From: Serripes groenlandicus
Taxonomy: Eukaryota > Mollusca > Bivalvia > Cardiida > Cardiidae
Reading direction: 5' to 3'
Assembly: GCA_031761405.1 (NCBI GenBank)
Contig: JASEVX010000001.1
Location: 40,599,728-40,663,727, forward strand
Length of the DNA stretch: 64,000 nt
Both the position numbers and the translations under genes were made by a program. A model generated the notes under the pieces. The model was not told where the DNA came from and made no database searches. It was given only the letters and a program-made list of their open reading frames with translations. Below, in pieces: positions 53,360 through 63,985 of this stretch (positions are counted from its first letter, which is position 1; each line of letters starts with the position of its first letter).

Positions 53360-54130
53360 TGTGAAATATGGTAGCCGTACCTGTTATGGTTCAAAAGTAG
53401 TGGTCAAAGTTAAAGTTTTTTTCGAGAATGGCAACATCTAGGTCAAAGGTCAAGGTGAAAAATTTTGGTACTGACAGAAAGGTCATGTCACAAGGTATAC
53501 ACATGTGAAATATGGTAGCCTTACCTGTTATGGTTCAAAAGTAGTGGGGAAGGTTAAAAAAAATTTGAGAATGGCAACATCTAGGTCAAAGGTCAAGGTC
53601 GCAAGGTCAAAAATGTTGGTACTGACAGAAAGGTCATGTCACAAGGAATACACATGTGAAATATGGTAGCCGTACCTGTTATGGTTCAAAAGTAATGGCC
53701 AAGGTTAAAGGTTTTTTTGAGAATGGCAACATCTAGGTCAAAGGTCAAGGTCGCAAGGTCAAACATTTTGGTACGGACAGAAAGGTAATGTCACAAGGAA
53801 TACACATGTGAAATATGGTAGCCGTACCTGTTATGGTTCAAAAGTAGTGGTCAAGGTTAAAGTTTTTTTCGTGCAGACAGGCCAAAAACTACATCTAGGT
53901 CAAAGGTCAAGGTCGCAAGGTCAAAAATGTTGGTACTGACAGAAAAGTCATGTCACAAGGAATACACATGTGAAATATGGTAGCCGTACCTGTTATGGTT
54001 CAAAAGTAGTGGTCAAGGTTAAAAAAAAAATTGTGCAGACAGACAGGCAGACGTGCAGACCAACGTGCAGACAGACAGGCCAAAAACTATATGCCCCCCG
54101 AATCGGAGATTCCGGGGGGGGGGGGCATAA
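53360..54130 (+). mobile_element. Tandem-core element with DR1 motifs and a terminal hairpin
   Basis: Five units of about 145-160 bp starting gtgaaatatggtagccgtacctg (53363, 53506, 53655, 53809, 53969). A run of cagacagacaggcagacg follows, then a 3' hairpin atgccccccgaatc...gattccgggggg (54090-54128). A tandem core plus a 3' hairpin resembles Helentron-associated bivalve elements (inference). Confidence 0.75.
53440..53452 (+). promoter_or_regulatory. DR1 motif in tandem unit (also 53583, 53735, 53897)
   Basis: AGGTCAAAGGTCA, a perfect DR1 nuclear receptor site. The same 13 bp recur at 53583-53595, 53735-53747 and 53897-53909, once per unit. Activity is unknown. Confidence 0.45.
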
Positions 54131-54376
54131 AAATACAGCTGCAATTAGATCTAATATTGTTTTGTACTATTTTGTAGGTAAAAAGCTATACGGTAATGTC
54201 ACTTTATTAATGTATCCGACTGAAAGTAACGATTCTTGTATCATTGGTCGTTTCATTGAAATTGGAACATTTAGGCCAATCAGCATTGCAATTTTGTTCC
54301 AATTTACCTGGCGAATAAAATCGGAGTAATCGAGTCACATGACCACTGTTGTCTCCGTTTTGCGTCCGTACCAGCC

Positions 54377-54416
54377 ATGTTGGAATTTCGAGGATGGACA
54401 AAAGTGCAATGCCAAG
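54377..54416 (+). CDS. Possible first coding exon of an unknown gene
   Basis: gccATGT context, 13 codons (MLEFRGWTKVQCQ) plus 1 nt, then a gtattt donor. It lies in low-copy DNA after the 53.36-54.13 kb element and has a GTCACATGACC E-box palindrome at 54334-54344 just upstream. No downstream exon was found. Product unrecognised; it may be chance. Confidence 0.2.
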
Positions 54417-54844
54417 GTATTTAATGTCTGTAATTGCTTGAATTGATATCTACATTCAGTTTCCACAATCCCTATCAACTAATTGTACATGTAGAACAAT
54501 ACGGAATCTATGGAAGCATAGTTATTTTAGGGACAGTAATTCTCTTTGCTAGCAACGACATATATTATAAATAATTTTAATATTATGTATAGTATTCCTA
54601 ATTATCTCCCTTCTACTGGTGATATGTCGGATTATGCCGCTTTCTGACGCCTATGCAGTACACAGGGGTTCGACATTACCATATAGATGTTACACTATAA
54701 AAAGGGAATTTCTTTTTTTATAGTATTGTGGTATATATGGTAATGTCGAATTCCTGTGATGCAGTAGAAGGATTTTTCAAAACATAGTGACAAAAGAAGA
54801 AATTGCTCAAACGATTTAGTCATATTTATTGCCTTTGATTTTGG

Positions 54845-55019
54845 GTAACCTTTTCCCACATAATACGAATTTTGAAACATCTTGGCAAAAATATGGAAAA
54901 TGTCAACAAAAGAGAGTTTAATCATTGAATGATGAGCAATTTCTTCTTTTGCCACACTGTCTTCAAAAGCTGTCTGCTGCAGATGAGTTAGAACGCGTCT
55001 ACAAGTGGGAAAGGGTTAA
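54845..55019 (+). repeat. Family A MITE, forward, decayed
   Basis: taaccttttcccacataatacgaattttg to agatgagttagaacgcgtctacaagtgggaaagggttaa. Confidence 0.72.
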
Positions 55020-55038
55020 CTACTACGATTTTATATAT

Positions 55039-55268
55039 TTAACCCTTTCCCTCATATAGACGCTTTCTGATGCCTCTGCAGCAGACGGCTTTTTGAAAAC
55101 ATATTGACAAAAGAAGAAATTGCACAAAAGGTGCAATTTCTCCTTTTGCCACAATGTTTTCCACTTTTTGTCATAGGTTATCCATTCAATTATGGAGATT
55201 TTCTATTTTTCGACAAAATATGTTCAAAGTTGTCTGCTGCAGAATTGTCGTATGAGGGAAAGGGTTAA
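55039..55268 (-). repeat. Family A MITE, 230 bp, reverse
   Basis: TTAA to TTAA, exactly 230 bp, with a well-conserved stem (gaaattgcacaaaaggtgcaatttc). Confidence 0.9.
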
Positions 55269-55479
55269 TAGTTGATCTTACTTTGCTTTTGAAAACGTCT
55301 CATGAATACATGGCATACAATGAAAAGTGGTGAAGAGACTTCCCTGGGGTGTAACTGATTTCTGTACTAGAAATGCGATTTTATATTTTGACTGTTCGCA
55401 TCCTCGTTACCATGCAATATGTAACGGCGATATATTGAGACTAATTGGTTTTGATACCCTTTTTTGTATGAGTTAAAAT

Positions 55480-55660
55480 TTTCCAATATGCATCAAATCT
55501 ACAGCAGATGACTTTGAAAACATCTAGGTAATAATATGGAAAAGGTATTATAATTAAAGATATAATTATTGAATAGAGCTGAATACATTGTGCCATTTTA
55601 AAGAAAAATTCTCCTTTTACCAGTGTTTTCAAAAGTCATCTGTATGCTGCAGATAGGGTT
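55480..55660 (+). repeat. Family A MITE, decayed
   Basis: ttccaatatgcatcaaatctacagcagatgac to aagtcatctgtatgctgcagatagggttaa. Confidence 0.6.
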
Positions 55661-55839
55661 AAAGGAAATACAGAAGACAATTGTAAATATGTTTTGATTT
55701 AGGATTGTTAAAATATTTTGTTTTATAACACATAATAAATTGACCCAAATCAATTTATATATTATATAAGTATGTATTACAGTTTAGGTAGTTTAGTGAC
55801 AGTCTATAGATGCTTTCTGAAATAATTTATTACCATTTA

Positions 55840-56300
55840 ATGGTTTTATGAAACTATATCGGTTGCCACCTATTGACACTTTCTGGAATAATTTCTTAAC
55901 ATATATGAAATTACATGTATATTGGTTGCGGCCTATTGACGCTTTCTGGATTAATTGCTTACCAACTATGAAACTATTTTGGTTTCCGCCTATTGACGCT
56001 TTCTGGAATAATTTCTTGTCACATTTGAAACTATATCTGTTGCTACCTTTTGATGCATTCTGGAAGAATTTCTTACAGCCTATGAAACTATATAATGTTG
56101 CCGCCTATTGACGCTTTCTTGAAGAATTTTTTACCACCTATGATACTATATTGGTTACATTTCTAAAAATAATTTTGAGCCTCTGTAGTTTAGTTATTAT
56201 GAGGACTGTCAATCCAGGGGTTGTGTGTTCGGTTGCCGCCTTTTGATGCTTTCTGGGATAATTTCTTACCACATATGAAACTATATTGGTTGTCTGCTTC
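55840..56300. repeat. About 62-bp tandem repeat
   Basis: Six or more units with gaaactatattggttgccgcctattgacgctttctggaataatttcttacca. Unit length varies 60-66 bp. Interrupted around 56160-56225. Confidence 0.85.
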
Positions 56301-56366
56301 TGAAATATCTCAAGGAAAATAATGCAATTGAAAAAAAAGAAAATTTGTATTTGAATGATACATTTG

Positions 56367-56573
56367 AACCCTTTCCCACATACAGATGCTTTCTTAATTA
56401 CGCATCTGCAACAGACTACTTTTGAAAACATTGTGACAAAAGAAGAAATTGTTCAAAACAAGCAATTTTTAAACTTTGTTTAATGATTAAACTTTTCCTT
56501 ATAAAGATGTAACATAATCTTTTATGTTTACAAAGTCGTCTGCTGCAAATTTGTTGTATGTGTGAAAGGGTTA
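56367..56573 (-). repeat. Family A MITE, cccacata subtype
   Basis: gaaccctttcccacatacagatgc to gtcgtctgctgcaaatttgttgtatgtgtgaaagggttaa. Confidence 0.75.
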
Positions 56574-57069
56574 ACACAGATTTTGGTAATATATCCATGG
56601 GACAGGAGCAATTGCTTATCATGCGTAATATCTCCTTTTGCAACAATGTTTTCAAAAGACATGTGTTGCTTATGTAGAATAATTCTCTTACTCTATATCA
56701 GCCTTGTACTTTTCTACAATTTTCTAACCTACAAATGTGTTTAGATAAAAACAAAAAAAAATATGAATTTAAGACATCATAGAAATCTAAGTTGGAAAAT
56801 TATATATTTCTCATACTGAGAAAGTTGTCCTCTATTGGCAATAATTTTACAATAGGTCTGCTACAGAGGGAAACGGGTGTTACAAACCTATGGTTGTGAT
56901 TCATTGATACAATTAATTTTGCATGGCAATGATAAATACAGTGGTCTGTCTGTAGTACCAAAGGTCCCTGTTTCGAAACCCATGATGAGTGTGTTCTGCT
57001 TTTGGGATTTTTTCCACAAAAACAGCATGAGTACTGGTTATGTCTTCAGGAAGCAGACATTGAGCGTGA

Positions 57070-57286
57070 TTAACCCTTTCCCTCACATAGGTGCTTTCTG
57101 ACGCCTCTGCAGCAGACGGCTTTTTGAAAACATAGTGACAAAAGGAGAAATTGCTCAGAACGAGCAATTTCTCCTTTTGCCACAATGTTTTCCACTTTTA
57201 GTCATAGGTTATCCATTCAATTATAGAGATTTTCTATTTTTTGACAAAATATTTTCAAAGTCGTCTGCTGCAGAATTGTCGTATGA
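57070..57286 (-). repeat. Family A MITE, reverse, right end lost
   Basis: ttaaccctttccctcacataggtgc to gcagaattgtcgtatgaaagc. Confidence 0.82.
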
Positions 57287-57419
57287 AAGCTCGTAAAATA
57301 AATGAGTTTAAACAAATAAATGGACTATTTGGATGATTAAACAATTTAGTTTTTGTAACTTATATTTGGCCGCCTGATTTCCATCAAATCTCCAGCCATA
57401 ATATGAGTATTAATGCAGA

Positions 57420-58935
57420 GTACTAGATAAGGGGAAGTAAAACTGTTTTTCCCCCACACTAATTTTCTTATGACTCAATCAGACCCTATGTTGTTGGAAC
57501 TCAAACGAATGGTTTTATTGAGACGATCCTTTTGAGTACCAACAACATAGGCTTTGAGAGTCAAATATTGATTTTAGAATATAAAAAATAGTCTTATCTA
57601 GAGCCTAGTTTAATTCCCTGAGATCTCCAGCTATAGTATGAGTTCGCAGAGTACTAGATATGCAGGGGCGTAGCTTGGCAATAATCAATGTGTAGGCCGT
57701 CTCGTGAGAAACTCAACATTGTGGACTCTGCATAAAGTATCGACCCGGATCAGCCTAAGCATACCACACAGGCGTACCCAGATATACACTTTTTTCGCCT
57801 CCTGTGGATTTTCTGTTTCAGGAATCACTACTCTATCTATCCCCCCTTAGACGGAATGTGTCAGCCGGATCAGTCTGCGCGGACAGCGCAGGCTGATCTG
57901 GTCAATACATTACGCAGATGTGTATTGCTGCAGCTGCATTTTGGGGCATTTTTAGAAAAAATGTGTACAGTGCCTAAAGGGAGCTACACCCCTGATATGG
58001 GGGAGTAAAACTGTTTTTTTTTTCTGCACACTAATTTTCTTATGACTCAATCAGATCCCATGTTGTTGGTACACAAGAGGATAGTTTCATTGAGACAATC
58101 CTTTTGAGTACCCATAGCAAAGGGTTTGAGTGTCAAATATGGATTTTAAAATATGAAAAATGTCTCTATGTAGAGCCTAGTTTCCATCAAATATCCAGCC
58201 ATAATATGAGTTTGCAGAGTTTGAGATAAGGGGAGGTAAAACTGTTTTTTCCCAACACTAATTTTCTTATGACTGATGCTTTTGAGTACCCACAACAAAG
58301 GGTTTGAGTATCAAATATTGATTTTAAAATATGAAAAATGCCTCTCATCTAGAGCCTAATTTCCATGAAATCTCCAGCCATAATATGATTATGGAGAGTA
58401 TTTGTTATTCCCCAAAACTGTTGTTTCCCTCACACTAAATTGTCTTATCAGACCCTATGTTGTTGGTACTCAAACGAATCATTTCATGACAATCCTTTTG
58501 AGTACCCACAACAAAGGGTTTAAGTGTCAAATATTGATTTTAGGAAATGAAAAATGTCTCTCATCTAGAGCCTAGTTTCCATGAGATCTTCATTTATAGA
58601 AAGAGTATGCACTAGTACTTACTATACAAGGGGAAGTAAAACTGTTTTTCCCCCCAACACTAACTTTCTTATGACTCAATCAGAACCTATTTTGTTGGTA
58701 CTCTAAAGAATTGTCTCATTGAAACTATCCTTTTGAGTATCCACAACATAGGGTTTGAGATTCAAATATTGATTTTAGAACATAAAAAATGTGTCTTATC
58801 TAAAGCATAGTTTCCATGAGATCTCCAGCTATAGTATGTATGCAGAGTACTAGACAAGAGGGGAGTTAAACTGTTTTTCCCCACACTAATTTTATTTCTC
58901 AGTCAAACCCTACGTTGTTGGTACGCAAAATAATT
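57420..58935. repeat. Family B MITE in tandem, about 6 units
   Basis: Units of about 200-230 bp with gataaggggaagtaaaactgtttttcccc, aattttcttatgactcaatcagaccctatgttgttggtactc, ccttttgagtacccacaacaaagggtttgag and cttatctagagcctagtttccat. The first and second units are split by the hAT-like element at 57663-57994. Each unit contains the pairing arms ggtactca / tgagtacc. Confidence 0.82.
57663..57994 (+). mobile_element. hAT-like MITE, 332 bp, CAGGGGCGTAGCT ends
   Basis: CAGGGGCGTAGCT at 57663 and the complement of CAGGGGTGTAGCT at 57982-57994. Flanked by a 5-bp direct repeat ATATG (57658-57662 and 57995-57999). Internal gatcagcctgcgc-type inverted segments. Inverted relative to the copy at 60160-60497. 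Confidence 0.75.
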
Positions 58936-59195
58936 GTCTCATTGACCTATGAAAAACCGTCCCTTATCCACAAACATAAGCTCTTTGACACCTCTGCAGT
59001 AGACGAATAGTGAAAACAATGGGAAATTTCTCAATTGAAAATGTTCTCTTATTGTCGCATTGTTTTCACTATTCATCGAGCTATTTCTCCTTTTTGCCAC
59101 ATTGTTTTCAACTCTATTCAATATTTGTAATTTTATTTAAAGGGATTGTAAACATTTGTTCAAAGATGATATCAAGTCCTTTTCTGCACAACCTT

Positions 59196-59425
59196 TTAAC
59201 CCTTTCCCTCATATAGACGCTTTCTGATGCCTCTGCAGCAGAAGGCTTTTTGAAGACATAGTGATAAAAGAAGAAATTGCTCAAAATGAGCAATTTCTCC
59301 TTTTGCCACAATGTTTTCCACTTTTTGTCATAGGTTATTCATTGAATTTAAGAGATTTTCTATTTTTGGACAAAATACGTTTTAAGTCGTCTGCTGTAGA
59401 ATTGTCGTATGAGGGAAAGGGTTAA
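59196..59425 (-). repeat. Family A MITE, 230 bp, reverse
   Basis: TTAA to TTAA, exactly 230 bp, with the inner gaaattgctcaaaatgagcaatttc stem. Confidence 0.9.
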
Positions 59426-59752
59426 ACAATCAATCTAAGGTGCTACAGTAAAATGTGAATAGAATGCTTATTGATATTTACGTATCTTTATTTAAACACA
59501 ACAAATTATTACAATATAAAAACATAACATATTACAAAAGAAAGCCATATGTACAATTATACCATACAGAGGTCTGGATAAGGGGCGTTTTGCATATTCT
59601 GAAATCCTTATTTGACCCTCTAACCCTATGTTGTTTAAACGACCAACTTTCGTTTGCTTTAATAATAAGAGAGAATACCCCTCCTTATATTGACCTCTGG
59701 TATACGTACATATGCCGTTCTCTTTTAAAACTCTTACCCACATGTAGACACT

Positions 59753-59982
59753 TTAACCCTTTCCCTCATATAGACGCTTTCTGACGCCTTTGCAGCAGAC
59801 GGCCTTTTGAAAACATAGTGACAAAAGAAGAAATTGCACAAAACGTGCCATTTCTCCTTTTGCCACAATCTTTTCCACTTTTTGTCTTAGGTTATTCATT
59901 CAATTATGGAGGTTTTCTATGTTTTGACAAAATACGTTCAAAGTCGTCTGCTGCAGATATGTCATATGAGGGAAAGGGTTAA
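59753..59982 (-). repeat. Family A MITE, 230 bp, reverse
   Basis: TTAA to TTAA, exactly 230 bp. It is the second copy within 600 bp in the same orientation; a family B-like fragment (59580-59640) lies between. Confidence 0.9.
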
Positions 59983-60024
59983 TACACTTGTAGCATACAT
60001 AATACTTTTGAAAACACTTGCAGG

Positions 60025-60545
60025 GTTCGATCCCCAATTGGTCATACTAAAAATAGTATAAATGGCTGGCCTCTTTTACGCTCAGGATTTCTGGGTTAAC
60101 ATTACGACTGACTGACTAGTGTCAAATGGGCCAGTAGTATCAAGGAAACGCTGTGATATCAGGGGCGTAGCTCCCTTTAGGCACTGTAGGCACATACCTA
60201 CACATTTTTTCTAAAGATGCCCGAAAATGCAGCTGCGGCGATACACATCTGCGTAATGTATCAACCAGATCAGCCTTTGCTGTCCGCGCAGACTGATCCG
60301 GCCGACACATTCCGTCTAAGGGGGGATAGATAGAGTAGTGATTCCTGAAACAGAAAATCCACAGGAGGCGAAAAGTGTATATCCGGGTAGGCCTGTGTGG
60401 CATGCTTAGGCTGATCCGGATCTATACTTTATGCAGAGTTAATGTTGATTTTCTCAAGACGGCCTACACACTTGATTATTGCCAAGCTACGCCCCTGCAT
60501 ATAACTGAATTATTGTTGAAAGCTGCTTAAAACACCAAACATTCA
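60025..60545. mobile_element. SINE-like repeat split by a hAT-like MITE
   Basis: gggttcgatccccaattggtc (box B-like), ggctggcctcttttacgctcagg and ttacgactgactgactagtgtc lie left of the insert; aactgaattattgttgaaagctgcttaaaacacca lies right. Comparison with 14055-14220 shows where the insert entered. Confidence 0.6.
60160..60497 (-). mobile_element. hAT-like MITE, 338 bp, inserted in SINE
   Basis: 13-bp perfect TIRs CAGGGGCGTAGCT (60160-60172 and 60485-60497). Flanks gatat/catat fit a 5-bp duplication with one change. Same family as 57663-57994. Confidence 0.78.
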
Positions 60546-60656
60546 ATCAACTTCTGTATGCGGGAGTTAAAACTTTTGAATGATCAAACTAAGAATCATT
60601 GTTACAAAAGTGAAATATGATAGAAAATGTGTATTGATGTTTAATTTATATTTCAA

Positions 60657-60850
60657 ACAGAGGTCCAGATAAGGAGGGGTATTCAGCTCTTTTTCCACAA
60701 TTTCTCTGTCATTATTAAAGCATACCTCGTGTTGTGGGTATTCCAAAGGATCGTCTCACTGAAACAATTCTTTTGAGTACCCACAACATACGGTTATATT
60801 TTCAAATAAGGATTTTGGAACATGCAAAACGACCCTTAACTAGAGCTCTG
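60657..60850. repeat. Family B MITE, single copy
   Basis: cagaggtccagataaggagggg and cgacccttaactagagctctg ends, with the central stem gtgttgtgggtattc ... gagtacccacaacatacgg. Confidence 0.75.
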
Positions 60851-60944
60851 TTCAAATCAACATAAACAATATACATGAAATATTAATTTAATTGAACAAA
60901 AGGAAGCCACATGTGTATGTATAGTATGTTTTAATGAATTGTGC

Positions 60945-61115
60945 CCTTAACCCTTTCCCACATTTAACAAATTTGCAGCATGCCACTTTTAAAACATCTA
61001 GGCAAAAACATGGAAATTCTCTATAAATGAAGGTATTACAAATGTATATCAGAAAAAGGTTGTAAAAAATGTTTTTAAAAATCGTCCTCTGCATAGGCTT
61101 CAGAAAGGGTCTGTA
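60945..61115 (+). repeat. Family A MITE, decayed
   Basis: ttaaccctttcccacatttaacaaatttgcagc to cttcagaaagggtctgtatgtgggaag. Confidence 0.65.
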
Positions 61116-61947
61116 TGTGGGAAGGAAAAAAAGAATAACATCTTATGGCAGAAAATGATATAACTTGCAATGAGTTTAAAGAAGCATTAAACACCATTCA
61201 AAGTAATAAATAAAAAAGTTCATTGTACAATCATTATAGGGTCATCTGCTAACACAGGCAATGCTCCCTCCTGTGGAGTTTGAAGGCTCTTAGTCAAGGG
61301 ATTCTTGAGATATTCAACTGAAACTAATATAAATTTGACACCTGTAGGGGTCATCTGCTCGAGGAATCCATTGAACCATCTTGTGAATTCTAAACACTCT
61401 TGATCAAAAAAGGTTCTTGAGATATTGAGCAGATACCGATTTGACCCCAGTGACCACAATCTCAGAAGTGGTCATCTTCCCTTAGATACCAATCATCCTG
61501 GGGAGTTTGAAAACTCTTTGACTAAGAGATTTTGAGGTATTGATGAGCCGAAACAGAGTTTGACCTTTTAATGCCCCATGTGACCTTGACCTTTTACCCA
61601 GTGTCCTAAAAATGAATAGAGTCTATCTGCTCAGTAATTACAATCATCCTATGAAGTTTCAAAACAGGATCAAAGGCTTTTGATATGTTAAGCAGAAATG
61701 GATTTGACTTTTAAGGTACGTCACCCAGTGACCCAAATAACAATAGGGATACTCTCCAAAATTAGACAAATCATCCTATGAAGTTTTAAGAGTCCTGGTC
61801 TAAGGTTTCTTGAGATATTGAGCTGAAACGGATTTGACCCAGTGACCCCAAAACAATAGGGACCATCTACTCAATTAGGTCAATCATTATATGAAGTTTG
61901 AAGACTGGGTCAAAAGGTTCCTGAGATATTTGACCTTAATGCCCCCC

Positions 61948-61948
<1 letters not shown>

Positions 61949-61978
<30 letters not shown>
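61949..61978. repeat. Run of 30 C
   Basis: Uninterrupted C30, preceded by cccccctc. G30 on the other strand could form quadruplexes. Length may be unreliable in sequencing. Confidence 0.9.
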
Positions 61979-62490
61979 TGTCACCATGACTAAGTGACCA
62001 AAGGCATTTGCTTAATTAGAACTAATTATATTATATACTCAATGATAAAATATAGAGATTTCCCAACTTGAGAAAACCTATAACATGTTTTTTGTCTACT
62101 GAGCCAAAGACCTAATAGGTCTTTGACTGAGCAATAAAAAAAAACCTCATCGTTAAACACTTTTAAGCTCCGTTTTCACTACTTAACACTTTATTTCCAC
62201 GATGAACAGTTAAATTATCCACAATTGCACTTTTAAATCCGCAAATAAGAGCTTGAATCGACATGATACATTTATTTCAATCAATGTGTACACACATTTG
62301 TCGGTGCGCGCGTAGTGACGTCACTGCAAAACTGGCAGATTACGTCATTCAGATCTCTCCGCTTCTGAGCTAAAAATAAATGAGCTGCACAGGGGCATTG
62401 TCGTTTAAAAACGAAAATTATCACCGAGTATATAATATATAGTTTAATAAACATTGTTTTCATGATTAAGGAATTAAATCCCTCGTGAAC

Positions 62491-62553
62491 GAGATTCTTG
62501 CATATAAAAACTCGTGCGCTATGGCGCACTCCTTTTTATATCGCAAGAATCTC
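62491..62553. repeat. Long hairpin, about 29-bp arms
   Basis: gagattcttgcatataaaaa-ctcgtgcgc and gcgcact-cctttttatatcgcaagaatctc, with a tatg loop. Confidence 0.88.
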
Positions 62554-63507
62554 TTCCACTTCCAATTATTCAATGATGTTTGAAGACTGGGTCAAAAGCT
62601 TCCTGAGATATTGAGTCGAAACAGATTTGACCTTTATGACCATAACCCAGTGACCCCCAAAACAATGGGGATCATTTGCTTAATTAGACCAATTATCTCC
62701 TGAAGATACTGAACGGAAACATATTTGACCTTTATTACCCTTGGGTCCTTGATCTTTGGTCCAATGATCCTCATAACATTAGGGATCATCAACTAGATAA
62801 GAATACTTATTCAATGCTAAACGATGAGATACAGTGAGAGCAGTGATATAATCCATATCACCCACACTGTGACTGATATAGGTATGACGTCATGTTCTTA
62901 GTTTCCGGTCATGTTATACTACACACGTTATATATAATTACAAGAGAAAAATGATGCAAGGCATCAATGTCGCCGGAAAAGACTGCATTGATTTATTTAT
63001 GTATTCTTGACTTTCCTTAGTCTATTCAAACATTAGGAACGTTGAAATGAAAACATTTGCTTATAAAGTTTATATTTATACCTATACATTAGGGTATCTA
63101 TAAAAAATTAACGAAATGTGTACACATTTATCTGGCTTAAATTTAATTTTGCTGTTGTTACTTATTTAAATAATAGTATTCATTCATATAATTTCAATGT
63201 TTGTCAATCTTATTCGAATCACAAGGTAAATATCCTGGTATTGCTTTAAAGGGAGGTAATTTGAAGAAAACACACAAAAGTCTTCAAAAGGAGAAATATA
63301 TCAGCATTACCGTCTACAGTTTAAATTGTTCTATTGTTTGTGGATTTAAAAATGTTCTTTTTTTCTTATTTCTACATGTACAACGAAATATTGCGGCTTC
63401 TCTTTGACGCTTTACGTCAAACATTCGTCTTGTACTTGTCTAAAATAAAATAATATCACTCGCTTTTTCATATCGAAATGCGCATGTGCGAAAATCGATG
63501 TTACAGG

Positions 63508-63701
63508 TCACGAAACTACACAACAGAATAGGGTCTATATTTAGCTTAGAAACAGTTCCTACTTTAGATATTCATGGATTAACATTATTAAATGAATTCT
63601 ACACAAATCAAGACATCTCTTTGAACATGAAAACAACATTTAGTAAGTTAAAATTGCTATTAAAAGGAGAATCCGAAATTGACCTCAATGATGACACATA
63701 A
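63508..63701 (+). CDS. Possible terminal exon of an unknown gene
   Basis: After tgttacag at 63507, an open frame of 64 codons reads VTKLHNRIGSIFSLETVPTL, includes LNEFYTNQDISLNMKTTFSK, and ends with the acidic GESEIDLNDDT and TAA. AATAAA follows near 63788. The polypyrimidine tract is weak and no upstream exon was found. Product unrecognised. Confidence 0.25.
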
Positions 63702-63960
63702 GAGTCTGCATTAGGGGGTGTTGGTTCACGTCTTGAAGGGACCACTTTTGTCTTCGTAAATAAGACAAAAAACTTAAATGCGAGTGAAATAAAAAAAACT
63801 GCAAACATTAAAAAATCGGAATATTTATTTCATTTTAGATGTGTCATTTATTAGTGTTCGTAAACAACCACAATTGTAATATGTTCAAATCATCTAGATT
63901 TGTTTCTTTCTAATAATAAGCCGCCCTCCCATGTGATTTCCGAAAAGCTATTAAAAATAG

Positions 63961-63985
63961 AAGTCGCGGGCTTCTGCCCGGCGAC
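63961..63985. repeat. GC hairpin
   Basis: agtcgc-gggc-ttct-gccc-ggcgact, possibly the end of another tandem-core element that continues beyond the window. Confidence 0.6.

Larger units (their letters stand above)
61215..62770. repeat. Degenerate tandem repeats (ttgagatattgagc units), interrupted
   Basis: Units of about 110-120 bp with gacccnagtgacc, aataggga(t/c)catctgctcaattag, caatcatcctatgaagtttgaag and aaggttcttgagatattgagc. A separate insertion at about 62047-62568 holds the hairpin 62491-62553 and is flanked by tcaatgat words. Confidence 0.65.
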
